This document shows, piece by piece, positions 49,339-61,900 of a stretch of DNA of 64,000 bases; position 1 is the first letter of the stretch; each line of letters opens with the position of its first letter. The translations under genes were made by a program, and so were the position numbers. This DNA comes from Viscum album (taxonomy: Eukaryota > Streptophyta > Magnoliopsida > Santalales > Viscaceae), in assembly GCA_963277665.1 (NCBI GenBank), contig OY728131.1, forward strand, positions 1,391,928,688-1,391,992,687, given 5' to 3'. The notes below the pieces were generated by a model, which ran no database searches, was not told the origin of the DNA, and was given only the letters and a program-made list of their open reading frames with translations.

Positions 49339-52300
49339 TGTAAAACCTCTTTCTACTTTTGGTTTTAGAATTCATGATGGATTTTTTTTATGTGTAAAGG
49401 ATTTTCTGATGAGAACCAGTACTCTGAATGAGATTCTAAGAGATTGGATGTTGTAAATAGTATTTTGGACATTGTTAAGGCCATGTAGGTTCCATTGGTT
49501 CTTAGAATGGATTCAAATATGATTTAGGAGTCTCAGATGCTAAAAAATTTCAATTTTCAAGCCTTTAGTGGTTTGAAATGTGGCGCATGCCATGAATGGA
49601 TTCCATGGTTTTTGTTCCGGGTATGGAAGTGGGTTGGAAAAATTGGAGGTAAATTTCACAAAATATAACAATTTTAACCTCATGTTCACGCCAGGAAATA
49701 ATACTAGCTGTGTTTTTTTATGTTAGGAGAGTTAGGTATATCTTTTATCCAGATTGAGGGAGTTTTGGGGACATCTCTTGATGGAAGGAGGCCATAAAAT
49801 AGACATATCCTCTCCACCCATATTCTTTACTCTTCATTTATAAGTGATTATGGCATTGTTTTAATGTATGTTCAGGGTAATTTGTTTTATTTTTTTCTTT
49901 ATAGTTGTCTCCCATTCATAACTTTTTCTTTTGGATCTATTTTGGTTTTGGGTTGTTCTCTTGATTCCACTACAGTATAATGGAATCGATTGATTCTGAT
50001 GGGGATTTTCATCAACTTGCATAGAGTGTGTATCGAGATGACATTTTCACATCATAATTTACATTTTCATATGATATATGTTTCTACATGGATTTATTAA
50101 TATTTTTAGACAGTTTTTTTAAATTAGTGATTGAATCCATGTTTCTTATTATGGATTTTTTTCTTAGTCCGAAGGATGAATCATGAATGTACTACACCTC
50201 ATCACTCATGGTTTTGATGTTATGAGGTAAATAAATAATATTTTAATTATTATACCTAATTAAATAAAATTATAAATTTACTATAATAAAATATAATTAA
50301 TTTTTTGTGAATCTTCTATAATTTAGGGCCTCTCTATGATGGGTGGTGGCTGGGAGATATTGGATGTTCTTGTGTTGGAGCATCTAGATGGTGAATTAAA
50401 AAGGCGTTTCCTTGGAATTGAGGTAGGTAGTCCCTTGTCTATACCATTATGATATTATGATATATTTATATGTAATTTTATAAGTGTGGTCTCTCCACTA
50501 TGGGTAACCAATCCGTATTATAAAAAAATTATTAAAAAAATTCAATGAATGAAGAAGGTGTTAAGGTCCATGATAGGCCATTGTGTATTGACTTTATTGC
50601 CTAGAATACAAATGGATGATGAATTTATATTTAGGGCATCCATTAAGATAAAAAAACCAAAATATGGTTAGATTTAAATAGGAATTATTAAATATAATTT
50701 CTGATAGTATACATTCCATGGGTTCTTTCTTTTAAGGGAGAGAATTGGATTAGAGATCGTTGGTTGTGTACATCAAGATAGAGACTGAGATACCTTGGAT
50801 CATTGGATAGATGATTTAGGGATGAAAATTTATATATGTTGGGTGTGTCTGGAGAAACAAATTAATTCCTTGGTATATGAAATGGTCTTTATACCATCTT
50901 TTATGATTGAATATAGTGAGAATTTTCTTTATGAGGCTTGTGAGGTAGTGATACTATTCTAACTATACTGAGGGGTGTTAATTACTCTATGTGAATGGGG
51001 TTGTCTTGATTGATGAGAACACGTTGTAGGACCTATATGGGGTTTCATGATAGTGATGAGACCTATGGGAGCACAATGAGTGATGTAGTGATATGTTTAC
51101 CCTGAACACGTGTATTTTGGAAATAGATAGTGATTAATGTTGGTGTCGCATTCGAACTTGAATTAATGATGAAACATGATATGGTTTTAGTGGGATTCAC
51201 TTCCCACCTATACATACTGAGATAATATTTGGTATGCATAGGGATTTCTCCTAAGAGTTTAATACTGAGCCTAATAATTTTTAATTACTTAAATTCCCCC
51301 ATAGGATTCAAATTTTATACTTTTTGGAATTCTGAGAATGTGCTCCTTGTATTCAAATGAGAAATTGGTTGTTATGTCTTATACATGAACCTTAGATCCA
51401 GATGTGATACTATATGACTTATTCTAACGAAGGGGAAGTCTATTGAGTTTCCAGATAATATTGTATTTTGTTAGATTTGATCCTTCGAATTAGGGCAAGA
51501 GATATTACCCACCAAAATGGATTGTGTGAATGGTTTAGAATTCCTAGACTATTCTCCCTATGTTCAAATATTTATGGCTTAAAATAACTGAGATATTCTC
51601 ATGGGATAAAAATTTTATTCTATTATAAATTCTCCATATTTTCTCATTGGACTGGAATATTCCATGATTTTTAATACCATAGAAACCTTCCATGGATTAT
51701 GAATAGATACATTATAGGATACCAATTCTATGTTCCTTATATCTACATAGTATATATGGGTTGGAATTAATTATACCCCCTTATTGGATTCATCTCTCAA
51801 TTACTAGATAACATTAACTATGTTTTTTCCATGAATTTTTCTTTGGCATGATATTGGTTGTAATTTTTGTATGAAATGTTCAATGATACTCCATCCAAAT
51901 CTGAGTTACATTCGTGTTTTTCTATTATGTTATACAAGACTCTAAGATCGATAGTGTCTATTTATTTATGTTTTTACGCTGTATTTTTTCATTTCTAAAT
52001 GAGCATGTCCCATGAATATTTTCATATCATTACTGGTCATGTATAGGATGAAGTTTGTGGTGCCCCAAAAAATTTTCACTCACACACTTCTTGGTAATAC
52101 ATAGAATATGGATACCTAAGATTCACTGATTATAAGTTTAGGTAGGCTAAAGTCTCAAGATTATATCATTCTATTTGTTATCTTGCACATAGTCTAGATA
52201 TAATGATGAGGTGAGACTTGGAGATAATAGTAGAGCCTCCTATTTTATATAAATATTATTGTACGTGTATATATATAATCATACTAGTGGGAGACTAGTG

Positions 52301-52575
52301 AATATATAGGATTATATTCCTATTTTATTAATATTTGATATAACATGTTGTATTTTATTTCTTCTACATGATTTAGTTTTTATATGGAATTATATTTGGT
52401 ATTTTTGTACCAGGTTATTTTACACTCTGATATGGGGTTATATTCTCACTACAATATAACTGTAGACTCTCACTTCTAATTGGATTCCTCTCAGATATAG
52501 GGTGTTGATACTGAGGTTACAATAATTACTCCTTTGATCTGGGCACCACATTATGGTTGTGGTAGTTGGAGAACA
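49339..52575 (+). repeat. 5' LTR (about 3.24 kb)
   Basis: The block order matches 55689-58982: GAGATTCTAAGAGA (49431; GATTCCAAGAG at 55783), TTTTGGTTTTGGGTTGTTC (49942; TTTTGGTTTAGGGTTTTGG at 56297), GTGTATCGAGATGACAT (50028; GTGTCCCAATATGACAT at 56387), GGTGAATTAAAAA (50390; 56779), a CTCACACACTTCTTGGTAATA-type block (52078; 58474) and AACATGTTGTATTTTATT (52342; 58746 region). The interior of this LTR has no reading frame. Confidence 0.7.
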
Positions 52576-55500
52576 TTATAATTTGGAATGAAATATTTTA
52601 TTTAATGGATATAATAGGGTGTATTAGAGATTGAGGTTCTCATAAAATTTGAGAAGATATTAGATTGCTGAAAAGGAATGTGTTAGAGCTTGTGAGGGAT
52701 ATCAAACTAGTGAATCATGAATAACTTTTCAATTTTTAAGTCCATGTAACCAAATATATTGGATTTATATTAATTGATTATGATTCTATTGTAGCTTGAT
52801 TTGACTTAGTTTCACAAAATTTATTTCATAATTATCTTTGTGGTTCTTTCTATTGAGCCTTTGGAAATAGGTCGGTGCTCATGAACCACATTTTTCATGT
52901 ATGATTCACATGAAAAATACTTGCTGGGTGTGATTGATATCATTAAAGATATGGTTTAGTTCATTAATGTGTTAGTAGAAACATATATTTTGTTTCCTAT
53001 ATAACATAAAGAAGCAATTATACTTAGATTATCCACAATATATGTTTTTCACATGATATGTAATATTGATCTACCATGAGATGTTCTTTGATGATGAATA
53101 TATAATCCCCCAAGTATGGGAATTATAGTGGCCCTTGGTACATAGATATAGGCATTATATGTTTAATGTCGGTACCAAAAAAAGTAGGTTCAGTTATCTA
53201 AGGTGTCAGTAACAACCTATTCATTATTTTCCCATATATATATATATATTTGATCACGCCCAACCTAAGAGAATATTCCGAATATAGGATTATCTATATG
53301 GATCATGGTAGGTCAATTCCATTATATAGATATATTTTGACCGATGAGAAAGTGTTCCTCAATGTGGTGACTCCCATATACAATGGACCATTGAGGATTG
53401 GCTTCTCAAGGGGTATTTATGTATTCAAATAAATTATAAGAATCATCCACATAGTTGGATAAGTATATGTCTTGTGATTTCAGTATGATTGTATATGTGG
53501 AGATGATATTGTGATTCCTAAGGGGGTATTCATGCATATGAGTTCTTAGTGGGAATTGATATAGTATGTGGGAAGTGATTTGGAATTATCTTTCTGAGAT
53601 ATATATGTTTGTGAGAACCCTATTGTGTGTTTTTCACATTATTTATTATGTGATGATTGATATGAGGATAGTTATGTGTTTCATGTGAGATATGACTAAT
53701 TTGAGATATTCCTTATGGGAAATGTGGGTGATCCTAGTCCATTGAGATAGGGCTCATGATATTGGTGAGTTGATTAATATAGTTGATACGAACTTATTTA
53801 TATGAGTGTAACCCAAGTTAATTGTTATCCAGGGATTGTGAGTTCCTTAGTGGAAAATCATGGGTATATTCTTCAAGTTATGATATTAGTGCATAGAAGG
53901 TGTTTCCATATATTTTATATGCATATTTATTCCTTGGATATTAATGATGATCACATCGAATTCTCGTTCATGGGTATCAAGTATTGGTTTTGATAAAAGG
54001 ACCAATAGAGGCTCTAATCCATCTATTTCTTTATATGAGTTCAAGAGTATGGTGTGGGTGTTAGTAGAGGTTACTATGTTTAGGAAGGAAATCGATGTTG
54101 AAGAATGAGAATCTGATTTTATTAAATCTGTAACGAATGTCGTAATTCATGGAAATTAAAACATGGATTCATTATTTTAATATGTTTTAAATTACATGGT
54201 AATGGTTAGATGGTTGGATGAGTGAGATTAGGTTTTATTATGAGAAACTCAAAGGAGTATGAGTCAGTTTCTAGGATCGGGTCGTATGAGAGTGTAAATT
54301 AATTAGATTTTAATGAGATTTTAGTGGTATGAGGTGGTTATTAATGGTTTCCTTGACATGAATATTAATGAGAGTTCATGTGTGGGATGGTGACATAAAT
54401 GATTGACCAGATTCTTACAAGAATAGTTTCCTAGAGATTTAATATAATGAAGAATGTCCCTATGTGATGAGAAGTGACATTAGAGTAAGATCAAGTGCTA
54501 TAGAAAACCCAAATTTAGTTCATTTGTTGATATGTATTTTAAGGATATCATGGTTTCATGATTTTTTATTAGATTCGCATTGTTCAAGAGGATCCACATT
54601 TTTGTGCCAATTAAATCAGTTGATGTTTAACTATATTTGGTGCATATTGTAAGTCATGTAGTATAGAGTACACCAATGGTAATTTAAGGGTCTGAACCTC
54701 ATTTCTAATGAATTTTAAAGGTTGTTTTGGATAATGTTCATAGTTTTTTGGGTGGTTATCAATTAATTTTCCATGAATCTGCATAGGTGCGAGTGGACTT
54801 TCTATTATGTTATACATGAGAGACCCTCATGTTGGAAGGGTCATTATTTTGTGGTGAGACTGTTCATTTGATAATTGATATGGTACTTAAAAATTGTTTA
54901 TGGGATATATCTTATTATATCTAGTCACATATTTAAAACAATTTTTTTTATTCGAATGAGTTATCAGATGGAGTCTGGATATAGGTACCAGGATCGAAAT
55001 GGTTTTAATGTAATCTAAGCATGAGTTCAATCAATAGTTTCTTGATGCCTAATTGAGAGCATCAATTATGGTTTTATTGTTCAAGGATCAAACTATATAA
55101 CTTAACCAAAACATTTGGTCGTACTATAGTGTGGAATAATTATATTATCTTAGGAGTCCTTCAAGATTTAAGGCATCGATATTGGGTGATGTGATAGAAT
55201 ATCAATTTCTATGGTGGAGTGTTTTTAGAAGAGGTCAATCAAATGAATATTAACCATTTTTTCCGGTGGGTTTGGGAATAGTGATATGGAAACCACAAGT
55301 ATTAGTCCAGTGGACCATTGAGAACACATTTTGAAAGGGAAAACCTAATTCTAGGGGCACCACGGATCAAGATCGACCATTATGAGCTGAAGATTATTAT
55401 GGAGAAAATTATAAGTTTGGTGATTAATTGTTTAATGAAACTATTTATTTTTATGATATATGGTTTTGGGTGTGTTTTTTCACAACAATTATTTAGTGAT

Positions 55501-55688
55501 AGTGAGGGTATGATTGGTTTTTCATGAATAGTGTTCTTTATGTTTGGAGTTGTGTAATGAAGGTAATGTGATATTATAGAGATGAACTCAATGAATTTAT
55601 CATGGATTTGTGACCCATGTTGGTCGATATTTTTGATTGAATGATTATGAGTACTTATTGGGTATGAGAAGTGTTGTGGTGGGGAGGT
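52576..55688 (+). other. Interior of the 49339-58982 element
   Basis: About 3.1 kb between the LTRs. Open frames (53250-53432, 53802-53993, 54464-54652, 55318-55527) are each about 60-70 codons and show no gag, protease, RT or integrase motif I can recognise. A short AT microsatellite lies at about 53236-53249. No clear primer-binding site follows the first LTR. Confidence 0.5.
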
Positions 55689-58600
55689 TTTAAAACCATG
55701 TCCCCATTTTGGTTGAGAATTCTTATCAGAATTTAATTTTTTATTTAGGAGGGTTTTGTTTTAAGAACATTGAATTTGAATCAGATTCCAAGAGTTTTAA
55801 AAAAAAATTAAACTGTGTTTTTTGATGTGGTTGAGGCCACAAAGGTGTCATGAGTGGTCGATATAAAGTTAGAGAAGATCAAGGTGATATAGATACTGAA
55901 AAATTAGATTCAATCCATTCAAAGTGAAAATGGTGATTTATTCCATGAATAGAATTCAGGGAGTGTGTATAGGGCATAAAAGTGGTTTTGTGGAGTGAGA
56001 TGTCTACTGTGAAAAATTACATACTTTAAACCTCATTTCACACCATGATCATTTATAGGGAATCTTTTTTAGGTAGGAGTAGTTTAGTATTTGTACTGTA
56101 AAAATTAGGTGGTTTTAATGGATTTCATGTAATGGGGGATTCATTCAACTGAACTATCGTCTCCCCTTCCCTCATTCATTCTACCTTAGTTTTAGAGGAT
56201 TTTGAGATAACTTAAGGGGTTTTTATGGTAATTTATCAATTCATTACTCCAACTATATTTCCCATTCATACTAGTATATTTCGGATTGGTTTTGGTTTAG
56301 GGTTTTGGTTATGGTTCCCCTAAATCATCATGGGATTGACCAATTCTAATGGAGTTTTTTCTAAAATTGTGTTGTGGGTGTCCCAATATGACATCCATAG
56401 ATCATCAAGTTTTATTTTAGCTTTGTTATATCACACTATGAATTTATTTATGGGTTAGGGAAATTTAGGGTTAAATAAGTCATTGAATAAATAATGTTAA
56501 TTTATTCTATTTTGTTTCTTATTCTCAAGAGTGTGTTGGGAGTGCACTGCACCCTATCGATCATGATTTAATTATAAAGAGGTGGACCAGTTGATTTCTA
56601 AGAATTATACATAATTAAATAAAATATAAAATTAAATTTAAATTTTATAATTAAATTACATAATTAAATCTAAGTTGTTTTTATTTAATTATTGGATGAT
56701 TTCCCTGATTTAGGACATCATGAAGATGGTATATATCTAGATAGACTTGGATTGAATATGGTTAACGTTTTCATGTGGTGAATTAAAAAATAGTTAACAT
56801 TGAATTGGGATAGGTGGTCTCTTGAACATAAATCTATTGTATTATTATATATTTATATGGAATATGAAATGTGTGGTCCTTATAATATGGGAGGCCAAAA
56901 CCTTTGATTAAATAAATTATTATTTTTTCAATGAAATTATTAGACTGAACAATTTTCATAGGGACGTGAGAGTCTCTTTTGCCCAAGATTGATTTTCATA
57001 GTCATTGATGGAAAATTCCTTGATTGACACTATATTTTTTGATATAAATAAACCCCTATATGGTTATAATTGAATCACATGAATTAATATAGTTTTAAAT
57101 ATAATAGATTCCTTAGGTTCCTTCATATAGATAATATATTTGGTTTGATTATGGTTGGTTGTGTGGGTTAAGATAGAGCCTGAGATATGTTATATCATGG
57201 TCTATAAAAATCCATGATAGGACTTTGAATGGGATGGGTGCCTGAGGATTATCCTAGTGATTCCAAGGGATGTGAAATGGTATTTACCAAATTTTTTATT
57301 ACTGATTCAAGTAAGGCTTTCATTACAAGGTTAGTGAGGTCATAACATGATTCTGACTACATGAGGGATTTCATTCCCTCTAGGTGATTGGAATTGTCCT
57401 AAGAGATTAAAAATTTATAGAGGAGCCCATGTGGGGTGTCTTGGTGGAGATGGGAGCTAAGGGATACCACTGGGTACTATAGTGATGTATTTTCCTTAAT
57501 AGGTTGGGTATAATAAATAGGTAGTGATGATTGTGTAGTCAACTTAGAAATAGAATTGATGATGACATATGAGATGGTTTGGGTGGGATTCAATACCCAC
57601 CAAAATGTTTTGAGATACCATCTAGTATAGCAAGAGATTTCTCCTATGATCTAACTATTAATCTTGAGATGATATGAATTTATTGAATACACCCATAGTA
57701 TTTTTATATAACATGGTTTTTAATTTCATGTATGTTCTCCAAAAATTTGAATGAGATAGGGTTTGGGATTCTATATGCATGATCCTTTGTAATGGAAATA
57801 GCAATATGTGACTTGTTTTTCGAGTAGGGAAATCCAATAATTTTATTGATGTGATTGGATTTTAATGGATGTGTTCCATAGAATTAGGGTGGGGTGTGAA
57901 CCTATCATTTAACCTATTTTCATGGTTTGTAATGCTTCAGATATAGTCCAAGGATTCATATTTTATAAAGATTTTATGGAACATGAAACACTCTTGGGAT
58001 TAAGTTGTGATTCAATTTGAAATAACTGGGATATGATCTGAGGATTTGAATGCGCTGTGATTTGAAATGCCTTTTAAAAAGTAATTTAATTATAATAATA
58101 TGTGTTTTGTGATGACTTAGTCATACTCCTTGGATCTGGATGGGTTTTAGGTATTAGACTGCATTGGGAACACTCCTTGGATTCAACTCCCAGTTAGTAG
58201 ATTGGATTATCTTTGACATATTTGTAGGAATAATCAATGGGAATTTTATTGGTTGGAATGGTTTTATAACATTATAAGAGACACCAATACACTAGTAGAA
58301 GAAGGGTTGGGATGATCCTATGTGATTCCCAGGACTTAAGGATTGAAAATTGTGATGTATTTATGGTTCTGGGCTATATTTTTCCTTTCTAACTAAGCAC
58401 GTCACATACACATATATAAATTTCATTACTAGTTATTCATGTGACTATGTTGGTGGTACCTTACAATGTTTTACTCACACACAATATAGGAATCTTTATA
58501 AAATGGGTACCTAAGAATATTTTATTGCTTTCACGTTTGGGATTGGAAGATGTTAGATATTGTATTATTCTGGTTGATATCTTAGACAATGTCTAGTGGG

Positions 58601-58982
58601 TAGGATGTGGTGAGTTTTAGGTAAATTATTAGAGAATTATATTTTATATTTTTCATATTGGAAGTGTGTATATATATTTTATCATTCCAATGGGAATCTT
58701 ATGAGTTTATGTTATTGTATTTATGCTATATTTATCATTTATATAGCATGTTGTATTTTATTACTTCTATTAAATGTGGTTGTTTTGTTGGATGATATTT
58801 TCTTTTATAAATATATTATTTCACACTATGATATGGGTGTATAGTCTCCACAAAACCCCACCCTATAACCCCACTGATAGTTGGTAGCCTATGGCATATA
58901 AGGAGGAACACCTAATGTCCTGGTGACTACTCCCATGGTCTATGAATTACATAGAGGATACAAATTGTGGGAGGAAGTTACA
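55689..58982 (+). repeat. 3' LTR (about 3.29 kb)
   Basis: This is the partner of 49339-52575. It begins TTTAAAACC, where TGTAAAACC is expected, and ends AGTTACA at 58982. Confidence 0.7.
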
Positions 58983-61900
58983 TAGTTTGATTGGTCTTAA
59001 CCATATTATTAATGGTTTGATGATTGTGAGACTTCAATAGAAAAATAATGATATTGATATATCTATTTTAGTGAGTTGAATATAATAAGAGAAACATAAT
59101 ATGGAATGTAATTCTTTACTACATAAGTTATATTAGAGAAATAATAAAAATAGGAATATGATTTCAAATATATTTTTCATTATAGAAGAATAAACATAAA
59201 TAATCCTACATCCAAGTCTATATATTAATGATATTGAATATTAAGGATCCATTCAGTGCGAATTTAGTCTCATTTAGTGGTTGTAGTTGTTGTTATATTT
59301 ATTTAGATGACAATGAAGAGGTCACTCTCATCTGTATTTGGAGGATTGTAAGCACAACGAAATGGAGTTTGGTAGAGAATCTATTCATTACTTTAAGATG
59401 AATGTTTTATCAATAAGATATGAAGATATGTACTATAAAATTATATTTATAATATTATTAGGAGACCAACAAGTCTATAAATTTAAAAACCCATACCCAA
59501 ATAAGTGTTTGGGGGATAAGAATAAGGAGTTACCATTAGAAGGTAGTGTTCCATCCCTAAACTCTAGTAAAGGCATTGATTCTTGTGACAGAGTAGACAT
59601 GAAGAAAATATTATCCAATAATAATTTTATGATAGTGGATTTTGGAATATATAAAAAATATTGGTATATGCACCTTTGATGTATCGTACTGTTGGTTAAC
59701 TAAGTAATATCCATGAGCTTGAGTGTGCCTTACAATTAAACTTCAATAATATGTTTTGGGAGACATCATTTTATGGGAATAATAAAGTTTTGAACAATCT
59801 TAGTATAATGATGAAACAAGATCCTTAAAATTGGAATATGAATTGGAGGGGAAAATATTTGTTTTCATGACACCATAATTCACCCCCACCTTAGGGTATA
59901 CATTTTCATCATGGTCCTAATAAATATTATCATAGAAATTGGTTATTATGTTAGGTTCAATCATTAAAATGTATTATTGTATATGTTTCACACATAGAAT
60001 CAATTATTCGGCCCCAAGGTGTTAATGGAAGCATGTATGATGGAAATATATATTGGTATTAGGCACATTGTATCTCTCAAAGTGTAAATTGTACCTCATA
60101 AGTCATGTGATTTCAGGAGATACAGACCTGCAATGATTCATATGCAAGGGAAGGTTAGTTCCAGTGTTGTCAGGTATTTGTTCCTTTGGTTTTTTTATAT
60201 GGGTCGTTGGTTCTTGTATCGAGGCCTTATGCATATTATGTAAAGTTCGTCTAAGGGTTACATCTCAACATAGATAAAAATAGAGGTATTAAAAAAATAA
60301 AAAATAAAAAACTTGTAGCCCTTAGGATTGGGTTGACATCCAATATATTATGATAATATGGATTTACTTAGAATAACGAATGTATTGGTGATATAAAGAC
60401 TAAAAAGGACTAGGATATATAAATATAAAGTGAGGCATATAATCAACAAATCACATTATGGACTAGATTTTGAAATTTACTGTACTTTGGATGTTATATA
60501 TATATAATTAGTTGAGGGAAAAATAGAATAAGTAACATCTTTAAAGGTTAAATAAGACTTCATTTTGTAAAATGTAAAGAAGAAGAAGAGTAATAAGAAG
60601 ACTCCTTTACGGAATAACACATGCACTGAGGCATGTGTGAATACTGTTAATGAAAATTATAGTGTTAACATTTTTTGAGTATATTCTTCTCAATATAGAT
60701 ATTTTGATTCCACAATAGCGATTAAAGTAGAAGGTAATTTCATGGATGAAATGGAAAATACATCAAGTCTTCAATATAGATAATGTTCATGAAACGACCA
60801 TGATAACAACCAACACTTTTGTGAAAAATGTGGATCACTGGGACATCATTCATGGAGTAGACTCATAATTAATATAATAATTGGTTCTAAATAAAAAATA
60901 TTTAATAAAATATTTTCCCATATATGAATCAATTTCCATAATGGTTATGATAATGAAGTGAAAAATTTAATTACTTTGATAACTTCCTATTTATAGGAAG
61001 CAAAAATTATCCATAGAGAATGAGAAAAAATAAAATTTTATATCACATGAAAAAAACATAATGATTTAATAAAATATATAAAATAAGGTAATTAAAATAT
61101 GGAGTCCATTTATACCTAAAAAACTAAAAGGAATTGAAGACCAACAATATTTTAATGTGGTTTTAAGACCCAAATAGAATTATATGGATCCCTCTTAAAC
61201 AATCTTCAAAAAGGGTAGTCAAAAAATTAAAAAATTAAAAACTAAAAAAATATTTAAGTATCATGTTTAAAATAACATTGAAATATATTTTAGGATGGTG
61301 ACCAATAAGATCTAATATTTTGGAATCATTGGAAACACAATATATATGTGTCTAGAATCTAAAAGATTAAATAATGGAATAGAGGATGAAAAAAATTCCA
61401 ACGAAGGAATAACTACTTTAGGTATGTTATTATGGAAAATTTTTTATATTCATTAGTTGTGTAAATCTAAAATATTTTAAGATATGTGAAACTGAATCCA
61501 ATTGGAGCGCTCACATTAACATATTAATTGGGGGCTATGTATAAAAAAAGAAAATTCTATTTTAAAAAAATAGATTAATCAGGTTAGAAATATTTTATGA
61601 TGGATGGAGAATAAGAATTTAACCAGAAATTATTATGGAATATTCATTGTAGAAACCATTGAAACAAATAAATAAATGTAAAAAAATAAAGATGTCACTT
61701 TCCTTGAGTAAAATAAGTGTCAAAATGTGGAGAAAGAATTTCCATGGAAAAATGAGTATAAATTGATTCTAATGAAATTTTTAGAGTTGAATAAAAAAGT
61801 ATTCTTATGACTTTTCACGAAGAAAACTACAAAGAAATAGAAGAATACTAGATAAATATCCCTCCTATAGTGGAGGAGACATGTTAAAAGATACAACAGT

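Larger units (their letters stand above)
49339..58982 (+). mobile_element. Old LTR element with about 3.25-kb LTRs and non-coding-looking interior
   Basis: Two long direct repeats (49339-52575 and 55689-58982) flank 3.1 kb. A purine-rich tract (GTGGTGGGGAGG, about 55676-55687) lies directly left of the second repeat, as expected for a plus-strand element. The LTR edges TGTAAAACC...ACA are inferred by aligning the two copies. I found no gag or pol motif in the interior, so it may be a large non-autonomous derivative or an element decayed beyond recognition by eye. No target duplication is evident (AATTA on the left, TAGTT on the right), and divergence between the LTRs is high. Confidence 0.65.

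Noticed and set aside
53236..53249. AT microsatellite as a regulatory site
   Set aside because: Short AT repeats are expected at this base composition and nothing around it suggests a promoter.
59338..59679. 113-codon open frame as a possible small gene
   Set aside because: No recognisable domain or splice context. One frame of this length is not surprising in this much AT-rich sequence. A faint resemblance of its C-terminus to a copia protease motif was too weak to use.
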